A stretch of DNA of 10,983 bases, from positions 1 through 10,983 of the forward strand of contig JASHWL010000165.1 in the NCBI GenBank assembly GCA_030044105.1. The letters are read 5' to 3'. Positions within the stretch are counted from its first letter, which is position 1, and each line of letters starts with the position of its first letter. A model generated the notes under the pieces. It did not search any database. It had not been told where the DNA came from and worked only from the letters and a program-made list of their open reading frames with translations. Position numbers and translations under genes: made by a program. This document shows, one piece after another, positions 1 through 6,278 of this stretch. Origin of the DNA: Thermoplasmata archaeon. GTDB taxonomy: Archaea > Thermoplasmatota > Thermoplasmata > Lutacidiplasmatales > UBA184.

Positions 1-1
1 G

Positions 2-865
2 GGCGAGCCGGGGCGACAGCGACGCGAGCCCGGCGAGCCGGCGCAGCGCCGGATCGACGCCCGGCGTGGCGCGGAACGCGCGCGCGGCGGCCCGGGGATC
101 CGCGTCGCCCTCGAGGGCCGCGAGGAACGTGAAGGCCGCGAGCCGCTGCCGGCGGCGGGCGACGAGCGGCGAGGTCTCGGGGAGCCGCTGCGACCGGGCG
201 TAGCCGAGCATGGCCGTCTCCGCGCGGACCCAGCGCCCGTAGAGCCGCGCGTGGGCGGCGCGGAACTCCGCGGCGCTCGTGCGGTGCGAGCGGGAGACGT
301 TCGCCTCGTGGTACCGCCAGAGGGTGAGCGACCGGTCGAGGACCTCGACGCCCTCCGGCCGGTCGACATCGGCCACCAGGACCCAGGTCTCGTCCGCCTC
401 CCATCCCGCCGCGCGCAGCACCGCCGTCCGCCCGGCGGCCCACGCCCGTCGCACCGCGAGGTTCGAGGAGAGCGTCCAGCGCCCGTTCGCGGGACGCCCC
501 GGCCCCAACGGCCGGCCGGCCTCGTCGATCATGTCGTAGGCGTGGTTCAGGAGGATGAGCTCGGGCCGCGCCGCGAAGCGCTCCCGGAGGACCCCGACCT
601 TCTCGGGCTTCCACAGGTCGTCGTCGTCGAGGAACGCCACGACGTCGCCCCGGGCGGCCTCGACACCGTCCGCCTGCTTCCCCGCGAGCGTCGGGTCGGT
701 GGTGCGCACGTCCCGGTAGCGGCCCTCCCATCCCTCGATCGCCCCGTCGTACGGGCGGACGACGACGACCTCGTCCGCCCCGGCGGCCGAGGCGACCGCG
801 TCGCGGAGCATCGCCCGCCGGCTCGGGTCGTGGGCGACCACGACGGCGCTGATCGAGATCGGCAC
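2..865 (-). CDS. Family 2 (GT-A fold) glycosyltransferase, 3' end outside window
   Basis: A minus-strand frame is open from a GTG at 865 to the window edge (288 codons, no stop), so the C-terminus is missing. The N-terminus has the GT2 pattern: a hydrophobic first strand (ISISAVVVAHD), then AGKQADGVEAARGD leading to LDDDDLWKPEKV (residues 79-90), whose acidic run (D80-D83) is the expected nucleotide-sugar and metal binding DxD site. A later LWRYHEANVSR stretch (182-192) is typical of GT2 C-terminal parts. No membrane segment is visible, so it is probably a cytoplasmic or peripheral transferase for surface glycan or protein N-glycosylation; donor and acceptor cannot be told. The GTG start is chosen because the GT2 first strand begins directly after it and a purine-rich GGGGGAG (870-876) lies 4 nt upstream. 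It follows the tRNA-Pro gene by 30 nt in the same direction. The GT2 call is firm; the substrate is unknown. Confidence 0.82.
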   Translation of the reverse strand, partial: MPISISAVVVAHDPSRRAMLRDAVASAAGADEVVVVRPYDGAIEGWEGRYRDVRTTDPTLAGKQADGVEAARGDVVAFLDDDDLWKPEKVGVLRERFAARPELILLNHAYDMIDEAGRPLGPGRPANGRWTLSSNLAVRRAWAAGRTAVLRAAGWEADETWVLVADVDRPEGVEVLDRSLTLWRYHEANVSRSHRTSAAEFRAAHARLYGRWVRAETAMLGYARSQRLPETSPLVARRRQRLAAFTFLAALEGDADPRAAARAFRATPGVDPALRRLAGLASLSPRLA

Positions 866-895
866 GACGCTCCCCCGCTACCGGCCGACCGCCGA

Positions 896-1004
896 TGGGG
901 CTGCCCGAATTTGAATCGGGGTCCCGGGCTCCCAAAGCCCGAAGGATGGACCAGTAGAGCGGAGGGAGGTGGATGCCTCGCCCCCGTAGCTACCCCACAG
1001 CCCC
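896..1004 (-). tRNA. tRNA-Pro (anticodon TGG) with a probable D-loop intron
   Basis: On the minus strand the acceptor GGGGCTG (1004-998) pairs with CAGCCCC (903-897), followed by discriminator A (896) and no encoded CCA. The anticodon arm is CGGGC-TTTGGGA-GCCCG, with U33 and anticodon TGG (proline). The T arm is CCCGA-TTCAAAT-TCGGG. The D stem (GGGT near 995-992 with ATCC near 947-944) is split by a D loop about 34 nt too long; without the extra bases the loop reads AGC-Y-GGTCC-like, the usual archaeal Pro form. The gene lies 10 nt after the stop of the UPF0179 gene and 30 nt before the glycosyltransferase start, in the same direction. I see no TATA-like box just upstream, so it may be cut out of a longer transcript by RNase P and RNase Z. 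Confidence 0.9.
955..988 (-). other. Probable non-canonical tRNA intron in the D loop of tRNA-Pro
   Basis: About 32-34 nt interrupt the D loop of tRNA-Pro after AGC. The insert can fold on itself: CGGGGG (986-981) with CCTCCG (965-960), extended by GAGG (979-976) with CCTC (969-966), closing a 6-nt loop. CTA (989-987) or TAC (988-986) can be the 5' bulge and ACT or TAC near 956-953 the 3' bulge, with a short imperfect central helix (A991-T958, G990-C959, and in one register C989-G960). This resembles a relaxed bulge-helix-bulge substrate of the archaeal splicing endonuclease. The copy of CTAC at both edges (989-986 and 957-954) leaves the exact ends uncertain. I chose 955-988 because removal gives an AGCCTGG loop, which looks like normal archaeal tRNA-Pro. 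Confidence 0.72.
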
Positions 1005-1014
1005 GCCACGGGTC

Positions 1015-1443
1015 CTAGACCGCGTCCACCCGTTTGAGCGTTCGGCCGATGCGGCACTCCGCCGGCGCTGGGTCGACGTGCTCGATGCGGAACCGCGCCT
1101 TCGCGGGGAGGGTCGGTCCGGCGCAGATCCACCAGTTCGGGCAGTCGAGCCGGCGGCAGGGATACCGACCGGTCTCGACCGAGCTCCCGACCACCGCGCT
1201 CGCGGCCTCGACCACCAGCGGGCGGGCGACCGGCCGGACCTCGACCACGTGCGCATCGGTCTCCTGCAGGGCGCACGGGTGCGTGACCGGACGCACGTGG
1301 CTCACCGCGTACCGTCGCCCCACGTCCAGCGTGAGGCAGGCGTGCCGGTAGGGGCAGGTGCGGCAGACGGGGGCGCCGCCCTGGTAGATGAACTCGAACC
1401 CCTCGTGGGCCTCGGCGACCGAGAGGAGCGTGATGTCCGCCAT
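1015..1443 (-). CDS. UPF0179 family protein, cysteine-rich, function unknown
   Basis: This 142-residue protein matches the archaeal UPF0179 family in length and pattern: an N-terminal GFEFIYQGGAPVCRTCPYRH segment, a GRRYAVSHVRPVTHPC segment and a C-terminal CPNWWIC segment. It has eight cysteines: C27, C30, C36, C57, C96, C101, C107 and C130. The CxxCx5C and Cx4Cx5C groupings suggest bound zinc or an iron-sulfur cluster; that is inference, as the family has no established function known to me. There is no signal peptide or membrane segment, so it is cytoplasmic. The ATG at 1443 is well supported: a strong Shine-Dalgarno GGGGTGATC sits 7 nt upstream, inside the last codons of egsA, and only one base separates the egsA stop from this start. 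The two genes are therefore almost certainly co-transcribed and probably translationally coupled. Confidence 0.9.
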   Translation of the reverse strand: MADITLLSVAEAHEGFEFIYQGGAPVCRTCPYRHACLTLDVGRRYAVSHVRPVTHPCALQETDAHVVEVRPVARPLVVEAASAVVGSSVETGRYPCRRLDCPNWWICAGPTLPAKARFRIEHVDPAPAECRIGRTLKRVDAV

Positions 1444-1444
1444 G

Positions 1445-2554
1445 CTAGCCGATCACCCCGGTGCGCGTCGCGAGCCGCTCCGCGGCCTCGCGCGTGAGCC
1501 CGTTGTCGCCAAGGATCGTGTAGCGCTCCGGGCGGAGGGTGTGCGCCAGGACCAGCGCGCGGACGACCTCCTCCGGGGTCACGCCGAGCTCGCGCGCCGT
1601 GATCGGGGCGCCGATCGTGCGCAGCGCGGACTGCACGCGCTGCCAGTCGCCGCCGTGCAGGTACATCATCATGATCGCCCCGACGCCGCACTGCTCGCCG
1701 TGGAGCGCCGGGTGCTCGGCCACCCGGTCGAGCGCGTGGCTGAACAGGTGCTCGCTCCCAGAGCACGGCCGCGAGGAGCCCGCGACGCTCATCGCGATGC
1801 CCGCGACGATCATCGGACGGATCGCGATCCACGCGGACTCCTCGAGGCCCGGCTTGATCGCCGCGGCGTGGTCGATGATCTCCCGGGCCGCGTACTCGCT
1901 CAAGGTCGCCGCCGTGCTCGAGAACTCCTCGTTCTTCAGGCGGACCGCGAGGTACCAGTCGAGGACCGCCGTGACGTTCGAGATGACGTCCGCGCAGCCC
2001 GAGGCGAGGAGCCGGAACGGCGCCTGCACGATCACCTCGGTGTCGGCGACGATGCCCGTGGGCACCGCGGCCTCGATGCTGCTCGTGCGCTCGGCCCCGT
2101 GGAGGGAGGCGCGCGGCGAGGAGATGCCGTCGTGGGCCGCGGAGGTGGGGACGCTCACGAACGGGATGCGCAGCCGATGCGCCACGACCTTCGTGATGTC
2201 GATCTTGCTGCCGCCGCCGGCGGCGACGACGAAGCGTGCGTTGAGGGCGCGGACCGCGGCCGAGACGCGCTCGACCTCCGCCTCGGTGGACTCGCCGGCG
2301 ATCACGGCCTCGGTCTGGAATCCCTCCCGTCGGAGGATCTCGACCGCCCGGTTGCCCGCGAGGAGCGCGGTCTTCGGGCCGGTGATCACGGCGCCCGTCT
2401 CCGCGAAGTCGAACTGTCGGCAGGTCGTGCCGAGCTCCTGGAGCACCCCGTGTCCGGCCAGCACGATCCGCGGGAACACCATCCCGCGCGCCTTGCCGAA
2501 CGGGGAATCCGACCCCTGGATCGTCGGCCGCGCCGCCGAGTCGTTCGCTCCCAT
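1445..2554 (-). CDS. egsA: sn-Glycerol-1-phosphate dehydrogenase [NAD(P)+]
   Basis: The enzyme reduces dihydroxyacetone phosphate to sn-glycerol-1-phosphate, giving the archaeal stereochemistry of membrane lipids; it acts in the cytoplasm. The family signature is nearly complete: nucleotide-binding GGGSKID (113-119), PTSAAHDGISSPRAS (136-150), ADTEVI, FRLLASGCADVISN (180-193), AGSSRPCSGSEHLFSHALD (258-276), LHGEQCGVG (284-292), and C-terminal RYTILGD. Probable zinc ligands are D189, H269 and H285. The start is uncertain. The ATG at 2554 gives 369 residues and keeps the FGKARGMVFPR lead-in seen in homologues. The ATG at 2587 adds 11 residues and has a GGGGT 6 nt upstream. The ATG at 2482 is shorter and begins at MVFPR. 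It follows queE by 35-68 nt and overlaps functionally with the next gene by providing its Shine-Dalgarno site. The open frame continues far upstream to 3379, but that part is antisense to queE and not real protein. Confidence 0.97.
   Translation of the reverse strand: MGANDSAARPTIQGSDSPFGKARGMVFPRIVLAGHGVLQELGTTCRQFDFAETGAVITGPKTALLAGNRAVEILRREGFQTEAVIAGESTEAEVERVSAAVRALNARFVVAAGGGSKIDITKVVAHRLRIPFVSVPTSAAHDGISSPRASLHGAERTSSIEAAVPTGIVADTEVIVQAPFRLLASGCADVISNVTAVLDWYLAVRLKNEEFSSTAATLSEYAAREIIDHAAAIKPGLEESAWIAIRPMIVAGIAMSVAGSSRPCSGSEHLFSHALDRVAEHPALHGEQCGVGAIMMMYLHGGDWQRVQSALRTIGAPITARELGVTPEEVVRALVLAHTLRPERYTILGDNGLTREAAERLATRTGVIG
1451..1459 (-). promoter_or_regulatory. Strong Shine-Dalgarno site for the UPF0179 gene, inside egsA
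   Basis: On the minus strand GGGGTGATC matches the anti-Shine-Dalgarno complement GGAGGTGATC almost fully, 7 nt before the ATG at 1443. It is made of the codons for the last residues of EgsA (T-G-V-I), so the coding end of one gene doubles as the ribosome binding site of the next. Confidence 0.75.
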
Positions 2555-2622
2555 CGCCGAGACGGCAAACGAGGGCCGACCCCTCATTAGCTTACCCCGG
2601 CCGGCGGGCCGGGTCGCGAGGG

Positions 2623-3252
2623 CTACCGCCCCGGGACGTCGCCCCAGAGCACCTTGTGCTCCTGGAGCATCACCCGCACGTTCAGGCGGTCCTTGAGGAC
2701 CCAGTCGGCGAGCCGGCCGGCGTCCGTCCCCCAGACCGGCTGGAAGACCACCGGCGCCCGGACCGGGTGCGCGCGGAGGGTCCGTCGGGCGTAGAGGTAG
2801 TCCCGCCGGTCCGCGATCACGAACTTCACGACGTCCGTCGGCCGGAGGAGCGGGAGGTTCGCCCACCGGTTCCTCGCCTCCATCCGCGAGGACGGGCACT
2901 TCACGTCCACGCTGAGGATGACGTGCGGGATCCCGAGGTACGGGCGCACGTCGAGCGAGCCCCCCGTCTCGATCACGGTCGTGAGCTCCCGGTCCGCGAG
3001 CGCCCGGACCAGGTCGACCGACTCGGACTGGAGCAGCGGCTCCCCGCCGGTGAGGCAGGCGAACCGCGTGCGGTGACGCGCCACCTCCGCGAGCAGCGAC
3101 GGGATCGACCGCTCGACCCCGGGTCCGAACGAGTACGGGGTGTCGCACCAGGCGCAGCGGAGATTGCAGCGGGCCGTCCGGATGAACGAGGTCCGTTCCC
3201 CCGTGAGCGGGCCCTCGCCCTGGACGGAGTGGAACACCTCGATGATCCGCAT
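2623..3252 (-). CDS. queE: 7-carboxy-7-deazaguanine synthase (radical SAM)
   Basis: QueE converts 6-carboxy-tetrahydropterin to 7-carboxy-7-deazaguanine, the radical SAM step on the way to preQ0, which archaea use for archaeosine in tRNA. The 209-residue protein opens with the QueE motif FHSVQGEGPLTGERTSFIR (7-25). It has the radical SAM cluster motif C29-x3-C33-x2-C36 (CNLRCAWC), the SAM-binding TGGEP (68-72), SVDVKCP (114-120), and a typical C-terminal LQEHKVLWG. No membrane or signal sequence is present. The ATG at 3252 gives exactly the expected N-terminus. A GGAGG lies only one base upstream, too close for a normal Shine-Dalgarno, while a TATA-like CTATAG about 28 bp upstream suggests a leaderless mRNA. 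No queC, queD or folE partners are in the window. It is the first gene of the leftward run with egsA. Confidence 0.94.
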   Translation of the reverse strand: MRIIEVFHSVQGEGPLTGERTSFIRTARCNLRCAWCDTPYSFGPGVERSIPSLLAEVARHRTRFACLTGGEPLLQSESVDLVRALADRELTTVIETGGSLDVRPYLGIPHVILSVDVKCPSSRMEARNRWANLPLLRPTDVVKFVIADRRDYLYARRTLRAHPVRAPVVFQPVWGTDAGRLADWVLKDRLNVRVMLQEHKVLWGDVPGR

Positions 3253-3276
3253 GCCTCCGTAGAGCGACCCGCCCGA

Positions 3277-3283
3277 CTATAGG
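3277..3283 (-). promoter_or_regulatory. TATA-like box for queE (and probably the queE-egsA run)
   Basis: The minus strand reads CCTATAGTC, an AT-rich island in very GC-rich DNA. It is centred about 28 bp before the queE ATG, the distance expected between an archaeal TATA box and the transcription start. This implies a transcript with little or no 5' leader. Assigned by position and composition only. Confidence 0.5.
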
Positions 3284-3341
3284 CGCTTCCCCCGCGCGGG
3301 CCTCCGACCGGCGCGCGCTCGGCCGCGCTCGAGCGCAACCG

Positions 3342-3349
3342 TTCAATAA
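3342..3349 (+). promoter_or_regulatory. TATA-like box for leuS
   Basis: TTCAATAA is the only AT-rich stretch upstream of leuS in the 110-bp divergent region 3253-3362. It is centred about 26 bp before the ATG at 3372 but only about 17 bp before the ATG at 3363, so it fits a leaderless mRNA starting at the second ATG. The rest of the divergent region is GC-rich, with no repeat or operator that I can see. Confidence 0.5.
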
Positions 3350-3362
3350 GCGGCCCCGCTCG

Positions 3363-6269
3363 ATGGCCGCCATGGACACCGCACGCGCCCGTCAGTGGCA
3401 GGCGGCGTGGGCCGCCGCAGGGCTCGCTGACGGCCGGCGCGTGCCCGGACGCGAGAAGTTCTTCGCGCTCAACGCCTACCCGGGGGCGAGCGGCTTCCTG
3501 CACGTCGGCCACTTGCGGGGATACGCCTACCTCGACGCGCTGCACCGCTACCACCGGTCGCGCGGGCACGCGGTCCTCTTCCCGTTCGGGCTCCACGCCT
3601 CGGGGATCCCGGCGGTGAGCTGGGCGCACAAGGTCCACGACCGGGACCCGGCGACCGTGCAGCAGCTGGACGACGCCGGGGTGCCGGACGACGAGCGACG
3701 GCGGCTCGAGGACCCGGCGTATGCGGCGCGATTCCTGGGCCGATCCTACTGCGAGACCCTGCGCTCGATGGGCGCGCTGTTCGACGAGGCGACGTACGTC
3801 ACGACGATCGACGACGACTACCGGGCCTTCATCGGCTGGCAGATGCGCACGCTGAAGGCGCGGGGCGCGATCGTCCAGGGGGACTACCACTCGGCCGTCT
3901 GCCCCGTGTGCGGTCCCCTCGCGGTCGATCCGTCCGAGACGGATCTCTCGACCGGTGGGGACGCGGAGATCGTCCGGTACACGCTCGTGCCGTTCCGCCT
4001 GGACGACGGGCGGGTCCTGCTCGCCGCGACCCTCCGGCCGGAGACCGTCTACGGGGTCACGAACGTCTGGGTCGCCCCCGCGTCCGAGCTCGTGGTCTGG
4101 CATCGTGGCACGGACGAGTACCTCGTCGCCCGGGCCGGGGCCGAGCGGCTGGTCGAGCAACACGGCGGGCGCATCGGCCACGCGGTCCCCACGGAGTCCC
4201 TGACCGGAAGGTCGGTCGCGGTGCCGCTGCGGGAGCGCTCGGTACCGGTCCTCACGAGTCTCCTGGTGGACCCCGCGATCGGCACGGGGGTGGTCATGAG
4301 CGTCCCGGCGCACGCCCCGGCCGACGCGGCGGCGGTCGCCGAGCTCGACCCCGAGGTCCGCGCCCGGATGGGCGCGTTCCCGGTGCTGATCTCCACCGAG
4401 GGTCCGAGCGCGCTCACGGCCTCCGAACGGGCCCTGCTCGAGGGGGACGGGACGCCCGCGGAGCGCGCGCTCCGGTCGGTCGGGGCGACCGGCCTCGCGG
4501 ACCGGGCCCACGTGGACGAGGCGTCCGAGCGGCTCTACCGCCTCGAGTACGTGCGTGGCCGCATGGTCGTCCCGCCGTTCTCGGGCGTGCCGGTGCGGGA
4601 GGCGCGCGAGCGCGTCGCGGCCCTGATCGCGGGTGGGGGCGGATCGTTCGAGCTGCAGGAGTTCTCGAAGCCGGTGATCTGCCGCAACGGCCACACGGTC
4701 GTGATCCGCCGGCTCTCCGACCAGTGGTTCCTGCGCTACGGGGACCCGGAGTGGAAGGAGGAGACGCGGGAGCGGCTCGCCCGACTGACGACCTGGCCCC
4801 CCGAGTATGCCCGCGAGCTGCAGGGCATCCTCGACTGGTTCGACGATCGGCCCTGCGCGCGGAAGGGGCCCTGGCTCGGCACCGCCCTGCCGTTCGACCC
4901 GAGCTGGATCGTGGAGCCGATCGCGGACTCGACCTTCTACATGGCGTACTTCGTGATCCGTCGGTTCGTCGCGCGCGGTCGGGTCGGCCTGACGCAGCTC
5001 ACCGACGCGTTCTTCGACCACGCCCTGCTGGGCCAGGGTCCCGGGGAGTCGTCGGTGGACCCGGCGCTCCGCGACGAGATCCGGGCGGAGTTCCTGTACT
5101 GGTACCCGGTCGACATCAATATCGGCGGAAAGGAGCACAAGAACGTCCACTTCCCGGTCTTCCTGTACACGCACGCGCGGCTCGAGCCGCCCGAGCTCGC
5201 GCCCCGCGGTATCTTCGTCAACGGCTGGACCACGGGCTTGACCGGGGCGAAGCTGTCCAAGAAGGAGGTCTCCTCGAAGGGCCGGGTCCCTCCGCTCGGC
5301 GACGCGCTGCGCCGGTGGGGCCCGGATCCGCTGCGCCTCTACTACGTCAGCACCGCCGCCCCCCTCTCGGACGTGGAGTGGGACTCGGCGGACGTGGACG
5401 TCGCCGCGACCCGGCTCGCCGAGGTCGAGCGGCTCGTTCGGGAGACGCGAGGGGACGGGCGCGGGCCGCCCGAGCTCGAGGCCTGGCTCGCCTCCCAGTT
5501 CCACCGGTCCGTGGAGGCGGCGCGTCGGGCGATGGACGCCGCGGACGTCCGGGCCTTCGCGGAGGAGGTCTACGTCACGATCCCGGCCCGCCTGCGCCGG
5601 TTCTACACGCGCGGCGGCGCGCCGGGGGACCTCACCGACCGGATCGGACGGGCCTGGACCGTGTTGCTCGCGATCGTGACGCCCCACCTCGCCGAGGAGC
5701 TGGGGGAGGGGCGGTTCCCCGGCCTCGTCGCCGTGGAGCCGTTCCCCGAGCCCGACGCGTTCGCGCTCGCCCCGGCGGCCGAGGCCCGGGAGGAATACCT
5801 GGATCGGGTGGAGGATGACCTCCGCGCCGTGCTCCGGCCGACGCTCGAGCGCTCGGGGACGGCGCCCGGTGAGGTCGTGTTCTTCGTCGCGGCGCCCTGG
5901 AAGCGCGAGGTCGAGGCGTGGGTCCGCGAGGCGGGCGCGACCGGGACGCCGCTCGCGATCCGCCCGGTCATGGAGCGCGCGCAGGCCCACGCGGAGGTCC
6001 GCGGCTACCTCCGGGAGATCCCGAAGTACGTCGAGCGCGTCGCTCCGTTGGTGCGGAGCGAAGGGCCCCCGCTCGCGCCGGCGGTGGACGAGATCGCCAC
6101 GCTGCGGGCGGCCGAGGCCTACCTCCTTCGGAGGTTCGGCTTCGGCGCGGTCACGGTCGTCCCCGAAGCCGAGGGCGAGCCGCACGATCCGCTCCGCCGG
6201 CGGGACCGCGCCCGCCCCGGGCGCCCGGCGTTCTTCCTCGTCCGACCGGCCGAACCTCCGGCCGACTGA
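3363..6269 (+). CDS. leuS: Leucyl-tRNA synthetase, archaeal/eukaryotic type
   Basis: LeuRS charges tRNA-Leu with leucine in the cytoplasm and hydrolyses mischarged product. At up to 968 residues it has the archaeal length. The class I Rossmann core begins at KFFALNAYPGASGFLHVGH, with the HIGH motif as HVGH (47-50). The inserted CP1 editing domain has LRPETVYGVTNVWVAP (from about 224) and VPAHAPADAAAV (314-325) with the conserved Asp D321, so editing looks intact. The IADSTFYMAYFVI segment is LeuRS-specific. The KMSKS loop is unusual: K630-LSKK followed by EVSSKG. The anticodon-binding helical domain follows, then an archaeal C-terminal domain ending ARPGRPAFFLV. Two ATGs are possible, 3363 and 3372; the promoter spacing favours 3372. 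Residue numbers here count from 3363. The gene is divergent from queE and ends 9 nt from the convergent dCTP deaminase gene. Confidence 0.95.
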   Translation: MAAMDTARARQWQAAWAAAGLADGRRVPGREKFFALNAYPGASGFLHVGHLRGYAYLDALHRYHRSRGHAVLFPFGLHASGIPAVSWAHKVHDRDPATVQQLDDAGVPDDERRRLEDPAYAARFLGRSYCETLRSMGALFDEATYVTTIDDDYRAFIGWQMRTLKARGAIVQGDYHSAVCPVCGPLAVDPSETDLSTGGDAEIVRYTLVPFRLDDGRVLLAATLRPETVYGVTNVWVAPASELVVWHRGTDEYLVARAGAERLVEQHGGRIGHAVPTESLTGRSVAVPLRERSVPVLTSLLVDPAIGTGVVMSVPAHAPADAAAVAELDPEVRARMGAFPVLISTEGPSALTASERALLEGDGTPAERALRSVGATGLADRAHVDEASERLYRLEYVRGRMVVPPFSGVPVREARERVAALIAGGGGSFELQEFSKPVICRNGHTVVIRRLSDQWFLRYGDPEWKEETRERLARLTTWPPEYARELQGILDWFDDRPCARKGPWLGTALPFDPSWIVEPIADSTFYMAYFVIRRFVARGRVGLTQLTDAFFDHALLGQGPGESSVDPALRDEIRAEFLYWYPVDINIGGKEHKNVHFPVFLYTHARLEPPELAPRGIFVNGWTTGLTGAKLSKKEVSSKGRVPPLGDALRRWGPDPLRLYYVSTAAPLSDVEWDSADVDVAATRLAEVERLVRETRGDGRGPPELEAWLASQFHRSVEAARRAMDAADVRAFAEEVYVTIPARLRRFYTRGGAPGDLTDRIGRAWTVLLAIVTPHLAEELGEGRFPGLVAVEPFPEPDAFALAPAAEAREEYLDRVEDDLRAVLRPTLERSGTAPGEVVFFVAAPWKREVEAWVREAGATGTPLAIRPVMERAQAHAEVRGYLREIPKYVERVAPLVRSEGPPLAPAVDEIATLRAAEAYLLRRFGFGAVTVVPEAEGEPHDPLRRRDRARPGRPAFFLVRPAEPPAD

Positions 6270-6278
6270 CGCGACCGG

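Noticed and set aside
955..988. The tRNA insert as a mobile element or trans-splicing/permuted tRNA junction
   Set aside because: It is only about 34 nt, has no coding content or target duplication beyond a CTAC repeat, and both tRNA halves are present in normal order, so a small intron is the simpler reading.
878..1276. Minus-strand open frame running through the tRNA gene
   Set aside because: It reads through all of tRNA-Pro and out of frame through the UPF0179 gene, with Arg/Gly-rich low-complexity protein. A structured tRNA explains that DNA better.
251..1497. Plus-strand open frames of 130-255 codons at the left end
   Set aside because: They are rich in Arg, Pro and Gly, lie antisense to the glycosyltransferase, tRNA and UPF0179 genes, show no family pattern, and arise from the very high GC content.
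2555..3379. Upstream extension of the egsA frame to a 644-residue protein
   Set aside because: The extension overlaps queE in another frame and the leuS promoter, and its residues look like out-of-frame coding. EgsA homologues begin near KARGMVFPR.
2973..6185. A 1070-codon minus-strand open frame opposite leuS
   Set aside because: It is antisense to a well-supported LeuRS gene and is dominated by Arg, Gly, Asp and Glu with no domain pattern; long stop-free antisense frames are expected in such GC-rich coding DNA.
6270..6278. A terminator between leuS and dcd, and between the protease and scpB (10576-10587)
   Set aside because: The gaps are 9 and 12 nt with no T-rich run or hairpin; archaeal termination signals (T-runs) could not be identified there.
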